From Bacteroidetes bacterium UBA7692 (GTDB taxonomy: Bacteria; Bacteroidota; Bacteroidia; Chitinophagales; LD1): DNA of 23,381 nt. How positions within the stretch are numbered: the first letter of the stretch is position 1; the number at the start of each line of letters is the position of its first letter. Below the pieces are notes generated by a model that was given only the letters and a program-made list of their open reading frames with translations, did not search any database and was not told the DNA's origin. The DNA is taken from the NCBI GenBank assembly GCA_002482725.1, contig DLGO01000045.1, positions 2,326 to 25,706 of the forward strand, in the 5' to 3' direction. This document shows, piece after piece, positions 17,201 through 23,381 of this stretch. Made by a program: the position numbers and the translations under genes.

Positions 17201-20200
17201 TGAATGTAAATGGCCTGGCACCGAGAATAGAGGCCAGCACAAATAAAAATCTTGTATGCCCGGGACAACCCGTAACACTAAGCATTATTTCTAACCCAGA
17301 GGCATGCGGTATAGCCACTTCTGTATGTACAGGTATTACCAAGCTTGCTACTGTTGGTTCAGGCACTGCCTTTAGCACCAATACCCTTGCACAGTACCCT
17401 TCACCTTTCGGTGATTATAATAAGAGTTCGCGACAGCAGTATCTGTATAAAGCCTCCAATATTATACCTGTTACAGGTTCCGGAGGAACGATTACTACGA
17501 TTGCTTTTGAAACCAATGGTGCCGGCGGTCCCATAAAAGATTTTACTGTAAAGCTTGGTTGTACATCAGCAGATAGCCTCACTGGCTTTCAGGGAGGATT
17601 GAGTACAGTCTTTAACGCTGCTACCTATACCTCTACTGCGGGATGGAATACCATAACCTTGGCTTCGCCCTATGAGTGGGATGGCACCTCGAATCTGGTA
17701 GTAGATATATGCAACAATAATACATCGCTCAATAAAGGTAATTTGAAAGTGCGGTCTACAACAATGCCTTACAGAGCAGTCTATGTCTCGGCAAGCACTT
17801 CCAATAATCAATGTGGAATTACAGGAACACCGTTGGTAGGTAATGCGTTGAAGCCGTTTGACCTGCCAAACCTGAGGATGAATATTTGCGTAACGGATTT
17901 CAGCAAGCTGAATGTAGCCTGGACACCAAGCTCCGGGCCAAATGCTCCTGCACCATTGAATAAAGATACCGTCTATGCAACTCCGCAAAGCCCGCAAATA
18001 TATAATGTTGCCGTAAGTGATGTTACAGGGTGTGAAGGCAAGGATTTTGTATATGTAAATGTTGATACTACTGCGATACTTACTTTTAACAACGATACAT
18101 TTATTTGTGCCAATAATCCATCTATTGTATTAAAGGCAGCAGTAAAATCATCATTGCCTGCAAATTCATTTACTTATACCTGGGCAGCTAATCCCGCATC
18201 CGGATTTAGCAATCCGGGCAACGTATCTCAATTTACTGTATCTCCGGCAATTGCTACCAAATATTATGTGACAGTGACAGGTGGTTCATGTCCGATGGTA
18301 GATTCTATGACTTTTTCGGTAGGTAGCAACATACCGGTAACCTTCAATGATCGCGACGTAACCTGCTTTGGAAGAAACGATGGATATGTGAAAGTAAAAA
18401 CCAGTGGTGGCATAACTCCACTGAGCTATACGTGGTTGCCTGCAAGCTACTCGGGAGATAGTATCAGCAATCTTGGTCCGGGAGTATATAATGTAACAGT
18501 AACTGACGCAAAGGGCTGTACCGGCACTGCGTCAGATACCATAACAGAGCCGGCTGTGCTGCAGCTTAATTTTAGCCTGCTGAATATAAATTGCAACAGG
18601 GCGGCAAATGGAAATATAACTGCTACTGTAGTAGGCGGAACACCAACATATACTTATACCTGGTCGCCAAATGTATCCGGCTCAAACTCTGCAAGCTCGC
18701 TGGATACAGGTGCTTACAGCCTGACTGTGACTGATAGCAGGGGCTGTACCATAACAGGATCCAGGACACTAACGGAACCTGCAGGTATGACAATAACTGT
18801 AACTACCACAGATGCTACTACCAATAATGGGACGGACGGTACTGCCAACAGCAATGTGGCAGGAGGTACAGCACCATTTACATACGTGTGGAGCAATGGT
18901 GGTACTACTCAGAATATTGCTAATCTGGATTCAGGAACTTACTGTGTAACCGTTACGGATAGCAAAGGCTGTACAAAAACAGCTTGCGGATTTGTAGATA
19001 ATCCTCCACCGATATTGCTGGTGTTTACCAATGTAAATGTAACCTGCCCGGGGAGTAGCGATGGTAGCTCAAGCGTAGTAGCCAGCGGAGGTATAAACCC
19101 ATACCGGTATAAATGGAGTACAGGCAATGTAGCTGATACTTTATCTTCTGTAAGCAACCTGAAAGCAGGGGTGTATACAGTAACTGTAACTGACTCCTCG
19201 GGAGTACAGGTAATAAGGGCAGTGCCGATAACAGAACCACCTGTAATAGTTTTAGGAATAGATACTTTCTCTGTAACATGTACCGGCCGAAGCGACGGCG
19301 CAGTGCTGGCATTGGCAACAGGTGGAACTGCACCATTTGCCTATGCATGGCAAGCGCCGCTGAATGCAGCTACTGCCAGGGTAGATAACCTGCCTGCTGG
19401 AACCTATACGGTAATAGCAACAGACCAGAAGGGTTGTGCCGATACTGCCTCGGCTACATTGGCAGACCCTCTGCCTATAGTGGCTACTATGGGTACCATA
19501 ACTAATGTAAACTGCTACGGTGGCAAGGATGGTACAGCTACAGTAAATGTAACCGGAGGCACACCTGCATACGCTTATATTTGGAGTAACAGCACACAGG
19601 CAACTGCCACAGTAAATGATCTGGCGGCGGGAACGGGCTTTGTAACTGTAACTGACAGCAAGGGTTGTGCTGATACTACTACTTATACACTAACAGAGCC
19701 GGCGCCATTTACAGTGGTTGTAAATCCTGTAGATGCGAGTTGCGCTACAAGTAATGATGGGTCTGCTACTACGGTAGTAACCGGAGGGGTAGCACCATAT
19801 AAATACCAGTGGGACGGTGTACAGGGTGCAGACAATATAAGTACATTGGATACAGGTTTCCATACGGTGATTGTAACCGACCAGAATTCATGCACTGCAA
19901 CGGCTACCTTTACTACAGATACGGTATATGTATTGCGCGTAGGGATTACTACCACAGATGCTACCTGTTTTGGCAGTACTAATGGTACTGTAACAGTAGC
20001 ACCGGTAAATGGCACCCCTGCATATACTTTCAACTATTTGTCTTCGCTGAATACAGTGGTGATCGACCCTACAGCATTGCAAGCCGGCAACTACACGGTG
20101 ACAGCTACAGACAGCAAAAGCTGTAATGCAGAAGGAGCATTCACCATTAACCAGCCAACAGAAATTGTGTTGAGCTTTGGGATAAAAGACCCACTGTGCT

Positions 20201-21399
20201 TTAATGATAACAATGGTAAGGCATGGGTAACACCGAGCGGCGGAACGCTTGGCTATACATATGACTGGTCACCAAATGCCTCTGTAACTGATACACTTGG
20301 CGGTGTGCCTGCGGGTACTTACCAGGTAGTGGTTACAGATGGTATAGGCTGTACCAGCTTCGGTGATACAGTACTGGTGAATCCTACACAGCTTACATCT
20401 TCTATCATTAATAAAACAGAAATTACCTGTGCAAATAATATAGATGGAAAGGCGGAAATAGAGGCTGTGGGTGGTACACCTCCCTACAGCTATTTGTGGA
20501 GCGACCTGAACAATACATCGGCTGCCCAGCTGACAGGTGCAGGCCCCACAACCTACACAGCCACTGTAACAGATATAAACGGATGTTCATCTACATCTAC
20601 GGTTACATTCACTTCGCCTCCGCTGATTACATTCAGCATAGCACAGGGCGACTCTGTTTCATGTCCCGGCTATACGGATGGTACTATTGAGCTATTGGGC
20701 TTTGGTGGCACACCGGGCTTCCCTGTAGAGTATACTTATGCCATCAATAACGGGATTTTCCAGAATTCGGGCGACTTTAAGGATCTGGCGGCAGGCACTT
20801 ATAGTGTAACTATCAGGGATGGCAATAATTGTGAAGCAGATACTATACTTACAGTAGGACAGCCTATACCATTGGTAGTAAGTGTTTTGCCAAATGATAC
20901 CACGCTGGAGCTTGGCGAGCAGATACAGTTGTATTCATTTATACAAGGCTACACAACGGATGCAGTACAGGCATATATATGGGTACCGGGCACCGGACTC
21001 AGCTGTACAGATTGTGCATCTCCGGTTGTATCTACTTTCAATGATCAGGAGTACACTTTAACAGTAAGGTACAGAAACAAATGCAGCGCTTCGGCACAAG
21101 TGAACATCTTAGTTAAAGATGGTCCTGAATTCTTTATCCCGAATATGTTTTCGCCGAATGGTGACGGACAGAATGACAAGTGGGAACTGTACGGTTTGGG
21201 ATTGAGGGAGGTAAGCGCTACTATATTTAACCGATGGGGAGAAAAAGTTTTTGATTCTATGGGGAATCAATTTACTTCGTGGGATGGTACCTTCAAAGGA
21301 GTGCTTCTGGATACCGACGTTTATGTCTATTATGTTAAAGTGGTGTACCTAAACGGTAAGGTGAAAGAAAAAACTGGCTCAATAACTTTGGTAAATTAA
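14284..21399 (+). CDS. Giant SprB-repeat surface adhesin with T9SS type B C-terminal domain
   Basis: A 2371-residue secreted surface protein. The signal peptide is at residues 1-23 (MKQFLRFLLLPLLIIAFCQN...). The mature start SHAMGADLQYTCLGGNQY belongs to an N-terminal module common in Bacteroidota adhesins. Residues about 173-577 hold cadherin-like and related beta-sandwich units, and 577-700 resume the first module. Ig/PKD-like domains occupy about 700-1350, one carrying a ~200-residue inserted domain at 1005-1205. Eleven SprB repeats follow at 1358-2200. The tail 2284-2371, FIPNMFSPNGDGQND onward with FNRWGEKVF and SWDG, is the gliding-motility-type T9SS type B sorting domain. SprB-type proteins move on the cell surface or mediate adhesion; whether this one supports gliding is not shown. 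The PorP/SprF-family gene follows by 58 bases, the typical partner arrangement. It starts at ATG 14284, giving the complete signal peptide. Confidence 0.93.
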   Translation: MKQFLRFLLLPLLIIAFCQNASASHAMGADLQYTCLGGNQYLIRLSFYRDCTGIPASSFYPVEILGCGATVANVNLNQVTNIKCAGGGTSGTDGCVVSPICTDYLAQSTCSPGGTAYPGVRQLVYEGIVTLNSPCASWQVRFTESARNPSQNTQGGGSENLSVIAVINNTIDPNSGYNGVDSIVYRICDNGAPQMCDTAVAYLNVGNTKNYAPVVAKTSLMAVPGVPGTFCAFIADANPGNVVNFNQLTCFPTQGSVSGTPTVSFANGTGTICFNYTPISTATGKDSFCFSVCDNAGACKTSKIIINIISSVNVNPNAVTDTFLLTGGDSLIGYSPLMNDYDGNQSDVLVLSTTPVTNPSSGQVTINSLGQIRYVPAPGFFGVDSFRYRVCDNNPVPLCDTATVCLGVFPPGVYPPFAPIRNIAIINDSAIAICTPVTDANRGDSIVLGNVLHTPAGTSVGGFAVDNISRPARVCYTINAGNFTGNDSVTFIVCDKAGLCDTVRNYFTVTAKPNRSPIAKEDVYQVPVSGAYNGSTVTGNDVDPNTGQTFTTTVIKAPANGTFSMNANGTFTFTPTPPTQICNNSTQFTSLPTPFYCINSGIFYNQGAVDADGDSLVYALINPLGSGYANIGYNTGYSVTAPIKTQGGFSFNPATGQMTFKPNAIEADVLTVKVSEYRNGTLVGSTMRDIQVQIIQCTVSIPEGDTANFSTVNNATKEDSITISVCPGTTATLELPFYDKGGKILTLTSSLQNDPSPLPGAVFTANALGTGDADSMMAVIKWTPSDTITGCRQFIITAENNDCPINGRFSKAYRVCIVDQIKIIPSGTVYCGGTPITLKASGGTVFDWSPSAGLSDTTIKAPLATPSASTWYKLTSDCGIDSVRINVAPPFAFDAGLGGTICKNGQIELNASVASTFAPYVVKWTPASGLVDPVSGKPASNILNPVASPPITTKYMVSFTGSTGCINTDSVTVNVNGLAPRIEASTNKNLVCPGQPVTLSIISNPEACGIATSVCTGITKLATVGSGTAFSTNTLAQYPSPFGDYNKSSRQQYLYKASNIIPVTGSGGTITTIAFETNGAGGPIKDFTVKLGCTSADSLTGFQGGLSTVFNAATYTSTAGWNTITLASPYEWDGTSNLVVDICNNNTSLNKGNLKVRSTTMPYRAVYVSASTSNNQCGITGTPLVGNALKPFDLPNLRMNICVTDFSKLNVAWTPSSGPNAPAPLNKDTVYATPQSPQIYNVAVSDVTGCEGKDFVYVNVDTTAILTFNNDTFICANNPSIVLKAAVKSSLPANSFTYTWAANPASGFSNPGNVSQFTVSPAIATKYYVTVTGGSCPMVDSMTFSVGSNIPVTFNDRDVTCFGRNDGYVKVKTSGGITPLSYTWLPASYSGDSISNLGPGVYNVTVTDAKGCTGTASDTITEPAVLQLNFSLLNINCNRAANGNITATVVGGTPTYTYTWSPNVSGSNSASSLDTGAYSLTVTDSRGCTITGSRTLTEPAGMTITVTTTDATTNNGTDGTANSNVAGGTAPFTYVWSNGGTTQNIANLDSGTYCVTVTDSKGCTKTACGFVDNPPPILLVFTNVNVTCPGSSDGSSSVVASGGINPYRYKWSTGNVADTLSSVSNLKAGVYTVTVTDSSGVQVIRAVPITEPPVIVLGIDTFSVTCTGRSDGAVLALATGGTAPFAYAWQAPLNAATARVDNLPAGTYTVIATDQKGCADTASATLADPLPIVATMGTITNVNCYGGKDGTATVNVTGGTPAYAYIWSNSTQATATVNDLAAGTGFVTVTDSKGCADTTTYTLTEPAPFTVVVNPVDASCATSNDGSATTVVTGGVAPYKYQWDGVQGADNISTLDTGFHTVIVTDQNSCTATATFTTDTVYVLRVGITTTDATCFGSTNGTVTVAPVNGTPAYTFNYLSSLNTVVIDPTALQAGNYTVTATDSKSCNAEGAFTINQPTEIVLSFGIKDPLCFNDNNGKAWVTPSGGTLGYTYDWSPNASVTDTLGGVPAGTYQVVVTDGIGCTSFGDTVLVNPTQLTSSIINKTEITCANNIDGKAEIEAVGGTPPYSYLWSDLNNTSAAQLTGAGPTTYTATVTDINGCSSTSTVTFTSPPLITFSIAQGDSVSCPGYTDGTIELLGFGGTPGFPVEYTYAINNGIFQNSGDFKDLAAGTYSVTIRDGNNCEADTILTVGQPIPLVVSVLPNDTTLELGEQIQLYSFIQGYTTDAVQAYIWVPGTGLSCTDCASPVVSTFNDQEYTLTVRYRNKCSASAQVNILVKDGPEFFIPNMFSPNGDGQNDKWELYGLGLREVSATIFNRWGEKVFDSMGNQFTSWDGTFKGVLLDTDVYVYYVKVVYLNGKVKEKTGSITLVN
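14800..16012 (+). other. Permuted two-unit domain array splitting the adhesin's N-terminal module
   Basis: Within the adhesin, residues 173-577 form units made of a cadherin-like domain (C) plus a second beta-sandwich (D), with a period of about 202 residues. The segment starts in the middle of a C domain (PNSGYNGVDSIVYRICD, from residue 173), continues D-C-D, and ends in the middle of the next C domain (GTFTFTPTP, to 577). The equivalent point in the internal C domain is at about residue 376. The flanks INNTID and QICNNSTQFTSLPTPFYC read as adjacent parts of one module. See findings. Confidence 0.6.
17296..17898 (+). other. About 200-residue beta-sandwich module nested inside an Ig-like domain of the adhesin
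   Basis: Residues 1005-1205 begin with PEACGIATSVCTG and contain QQYLYKASNI, ITTIAFETNGAGGP and GWNTITLASPYEWDGTSNLV. This is a module seen in other Bacteroidota cell-surface proteins. The Ig-like strands before it (VTLSIISN) and after it (LNVAWTPSSG, then QIYNVAVSDVTGCEGKDFVY) appear to belong to one domain, so the module is an insertion in a loop of that domain. Its function is unknown; carbohydrate or ligand binding is possible. Confidence 0.6.
18355..20880 (+). repeat. Eleven tandem SprB repeats within the adhesin
   Basis: Eleven units of 75-78 residues (about 225-234 bases) begin at 18355, 18583, 18811, 19036, 19270, 19504, 19732, 19957, 20188, 20419 and 20653. Each follows the pattern DxxC..xDG.......GG..P..Y.W......L..G.Y.VTVTD..GC......EP. 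The units differ clearly at DNA level, so the array is old and not a recent slippage expansion. Most units carry one Cys at each end of the pattern, probably forming a disulfide. Unit 3 lacks the first Cys and unit 4 lacks the second. Confidence 0.93.
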
Positions 21400-21457
21400 A
21401 AAAAGAAATAACTTAGAAGTCCCTTATTCGTATATTAAACAACATTCATCAAGAACT

Positions 21458-22528
21458 ATGAGGAAAATTATACAACTAATTGTTTGTGTATTCGTTGCTA
21501 CCAGTGCGTTTGCCCAGGATCCACACTGGTCACAATTCTACCTGATGCCACAAATACTTAATCCGGCAATGATAGGTGCCTTCAATGGTAACTACCGTGC
21601 AAGCGGATTATTCAGGGGCCAATGGGGCGAAGTACTTAAAAATGAGAACGTTCCGATGTTCCGTACTTACTCGGCTGCAGTAGATTTTCGCACAAACAAA
21701 GCATTCGGTAAAAACGATGCTTTCGGTTTTGGCGCTTTCTTCACAGGAGATAAAGCAGGTGATCTTAAATTCGGTACCAACAGTGGTGGTATAGGTATAT
21801 CCTATCACAAATCTCTGGACAGAAAAGGAACCCACTTCCTTACCCTTGGTGTACAGTCTGAAGTTTTCAACCGTACTATAGACTACAGCCAGATAAAAAC
21901 AGGTAGCCAGTGGGATGGATTGGCATACAATCCGAACCTTGCTCCAAACGAATTTTTGGTAGATGATAATTTCCTGTTCTGGGATGTGTCTGTTGGTTTG
22001 ATGTACTATGGCCGTTTTAATAAACGTACTACTGCTTATGCAGGCTTCTCTGCCTTCCACTTGAACAGTCCTTCAGTATCTTTCCTGAATGTAGATACCG
22101 TAAGGTTGAACAGGAAGTTCGTAGGTCACGCAGGTGTTAGGTTCCCGTTGGGTGGCAGGTTCGACCTACAGCCTAAGTTCATATACATGCAACAAGGACA
22201 AAGCATGGAGTTGATAGCTGCAGCAGATATCAGGATACTATTCGAAGAGCGCTACCCTGAAGGTAATAACTTCCGTTTCGGTGCGATGTTCCGTGCAGTA
22301 GGTGGAGACACCAGAGCAGTATGGAAAGATAAAGCATTGAATCCTGAAGCAGTGATACTTACAGCAGGTATCGACTACGAAGGTGTTAGCTTGGGTGTAG
22401 CTTATGACGTCAATGTATCTCAATTGATAGCGGGATCAAGGTCACGCGGTGCTTTCGAGGTTGGTTTGTCTTATGCAGGCAGCTGGAAAAAACGCAAGAA
22501 ACAAACTATATTCTGCCCTCGATTCTAA
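21458..22528 (+). CDS. PorP/SprF family type IX secretion system outer membrane protein
   Basis: A 356-residue outer membrane protein. The signal peptide MRKIIQLIVCVFVATSAFAQ is followed by the family's opening motif DPHWSQFYLMPQILNPAMIG (residues 21-40). The rest shows alternating hydrophobic beta-strands of a barrel (for example FGFGAFFTGDKAG, GVGSLG-like and AYAGFSAFHLNSP stretches) and ends with a strand plus a basic tail. PorP/SprF proteins bind the C-terminal signal of a partner T9SS cargo and help deliver or anchor it at the surface. Its place 58 bases after the SprB-like adhesin, without an intervening terminator, suggests it serves that adhesin, as SprF serves SprB. It is closed by a terminator at 22554. 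Confidence 0.9.
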   Translation: MRKIIQLIVCVFVATSAFAQDPHWSQFYLMPQILNPAMIGAFNGNYRASGLFRGQWGEVLKNENVPMFRTYSAAVDFRTNKAFGKNDAFGFGAFFTGDKAGDLKFGTNSGGIGISYHKSLDRKGTHFLTLGVQSEVFNRTIDYSQIKTGSQWDGLAYNPNLAPNEFLVDDNFLFWDVSVGLMYYGRFNKRTTAYAGFSAFHLNSPSVSFLNVDTVRLNRKFVGHAGVRFPLGGRFDLQPKFIYMQQGQSMELIAAADIRILFEERYPEGNNFRFGAMFRAVGGDTRAVWKDKALNPEAVILTAGIDYEGVSLGVAYDVNVSQLIAGSRSRGAFEVGLSYAGSWKKRKKQTIFCPRF

Positions 22529-22553
22529 GGGATAACAGCGTAGAAAAATATTG

Positions 22554-22584
22554 AAAAGGGAATGAGCAATCATTCCCTTTTTTT
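22554..22584 (+). terminator. Rho-independent terminator after the PorP/SprF gene
   Basis: A 12-base stem pairs AAAAGGGAATGA (22554-22565) with TCATTCCCTTTT (22570-22581). The loop is GCAA, and T continues to 22584. It marks the end of the adhesin and SprF transcription unit. Confidence 0.92.
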
Positions 22585-22701
22585 GTGCCCTGTAGCGAAT
22601 GATTTAGTAATTGACAGGATAATTATAACCTATGCCGTAAAGTTATCTGACAGGTGTCTAATAAGGCCAATGCAATCAGGATTTTGCTAACGGGCAGGCA
22701 T

Positions 22702-22733
22702 AAAAAAAGCGCATCGGCTGATGCGCTTTTTTT
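22702..22733 (-). terminator. Terminator of dnaN, symmetrical and possibly bidirectional
   Basis: A 14-base perfect stem pairs AAAAAAAGCGCATC (22702-22715) with GATGCGCTTTTTTT (22720-22733) around a four-base loop. Flanking A and T runs make it work in both directions. It is 20 bases past the dnaN stop and would also stop residual plus-strand reading from the PorP/SprF gene. Between it and the terminator at 22554 nothing else is seen. Confidence 0.9.
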
Positions 22734-22752
22734 ATGTTGTATAAGTTGAAGC

Positions 22753-23381
22753 TTATGCGTTGATCATTACCGGCATTACCAGCATCAGCAAGTCTTCGCC
22801 TTCCGGTTTTTCTACCGGGCGAAGTACACCAGCCCTTGTAGGCGTAGAGAGCTCTATTTCAATTTCACTGGTATCGAGTACGCCAAGCATTTCGATAAGG
22901 AAACGCGCGTTGAAGGCGATATCCATATCGTTGCCTTCGTAGCCGCATGTCAGGCGCTCATTTGCCTCATTGCTGAAGTCAAGGTCCTGTGCAGATATTT
23001 TAAGCTCGCTACCCGTGATATTCAATACTACCTGGTAGGTTGTTTTGTTAGAGAAGATAGAGATACGGCGAAGCGCATTCTGGAACTCCAAACGGTTCAA
23101 TGTAAGCTTGTTCGGATTGTTTTGTGGTATTACCGCGTTGTAGTCCGGGTAGTTTGCATCAATCAAACGGCAGATAAGCTTCGTGTTTTCGAACTCGAAG
23201 AATGCGTTTGATTTATTGTAGCTAACGGTGATAGCCTTGTCGTTGCCCGGCACAGATGATTTCAACAGGTTAAGGGCCTTTTTAGGCACGATGAACTGGC
23301 TTGCTTTAGCAGCACGCACATCGCTCCTGCGCAGGCGCACCAGCTTGTGTGCATCGGTAGATACAAAGGTCATGCCTTCTT
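22753..23381 (-). CDS. dnaN: DNA polymerase III subunit beta, sliding clamp (5' part outside window)
   Basis: The frame is open to the right edge; the methionine at 23373 is internal (Glu-Gly precede it), so only the C-terminal ~209 residues are visible of about 370. The beta clamp encircles DNA and tethers DNA polymerase III for processive replication. Visible markers are MTFVSTDAHKLVR at the domain 2/3 strand, LICRLIDANYPDYNAVIP, the FSNKTTYQVVLNI region, a GYEGNDMDIAFNARFLIEML stretch of domain 3 and the conserved C-terminus LLMLVMPVMINA, which forms part of the pocket that holds clamp-binding peptides. No dnaA or recF is visible; the neighbouring genes here are the adhesin and its SprF-like partner, so the gene is not in an obvious dnaA-dnaN operon on this side. 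Confidence 0.97.
   Translation of the reverse strand, partial: EGMTFVSTDAHKLVRLRRSDVRAAKASQFIVPKKALNLLKSSVPGNDKAITVSYNKSNAFFEFENTKLICRLIDANYPDYNAVIPQNNPNKLTLNRLEFQNALRRISIFSNKTTYQVVLNITGSELKISAQDLDFSNEANERLTCGYEGNDMDIAFNARFLIEMLGVLDTSEIEIELSTPTRAGVLRPVEKPEGEDLLMLVMPVMINA

Noticed and set aside
18355..20880. CRISPR-like or recent tandem repeat at DNA level in the adhesin.
   Set aside because: Units are long, coding, in frame and diverged; they are protein SprB repeats.

Overview
The window looks like chromosomal DNA of a Bacteroidota bacterium, most likely a relative of the Chitinophagales or Sphingobacteriales. The evidence is two type IX secretion (T9SS) sorting domains (type A and type B), a PorP/SprF-family protein beside a giant SprB-repeat adhesin, A-rich leaders with little Shine-Dalgarno signal, one good Bacteroidota promoter (TTG-N21-TAnnTTTG), and frequent ATA isoleucine codons. 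No tRNA, rRNA, CRISPR array, insertion sequence or phage gene was seen.

Layout. Positions 1-3148 are on the minus strand: a fatty-acid-desaturase-like membrane protein, trmN6 (tRNA1(Val) A37 methyltransferase) 17 bases behind it, then a lipoprotein with a beta-helix that runs off the left edge. From 3296 to 22528 everything is on the plus strand. First comes a block of a secreted glycoside-hydrolase-like protein, an ECF sigma factor, a small membrane protein (probable anti-sigma factor), a Spy/CnrX-like periplasmic sensor and a secreted YHYH-domain protein with a T9SS tail, closed by a terminator. Next are a SNF2 helicase with two SWIM zinc motifs and its own promoter, and htpG (Hsp90) with a strong terminator. 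Then a 2371-residue surface adhesin is followed by a PorP/SprF protein and a terminator. The right end is the C-terminal part of dnaN on the minus strand, with its own terminator.

How the genes may work together. The sigma/anti-sigma/Spy-like/YHYH group looks like an envelope-sensing cassette whose output includes a secreted, possibly metal-binding protein (inference). The adhesin and its PorP/SprF neighbour form the usual pair of a T9SS cargo and its partner, as with SprB and SprF in gliding flavobacteria. TrmN6, HtpG, the SNF2 protein and DnaN are housekeeping or general chromosomal functions.

Most notable: (1) the adhesin's N-terminal module appears to be split by a 404-residue segment that is a circularly permuted two-unit domain array, with both ends cut at the same phase of the unit; (2) the ECF sigma factor has no ATG, GTG or TTG start for its conserved N-terminus, which begins in frame directly after the TAG stop of the upstream gene, so a CTG start coupled to that stop (or readthrough) is likely; (3) the sigma, anti-sigma, Spy-like and YHYH cassette.
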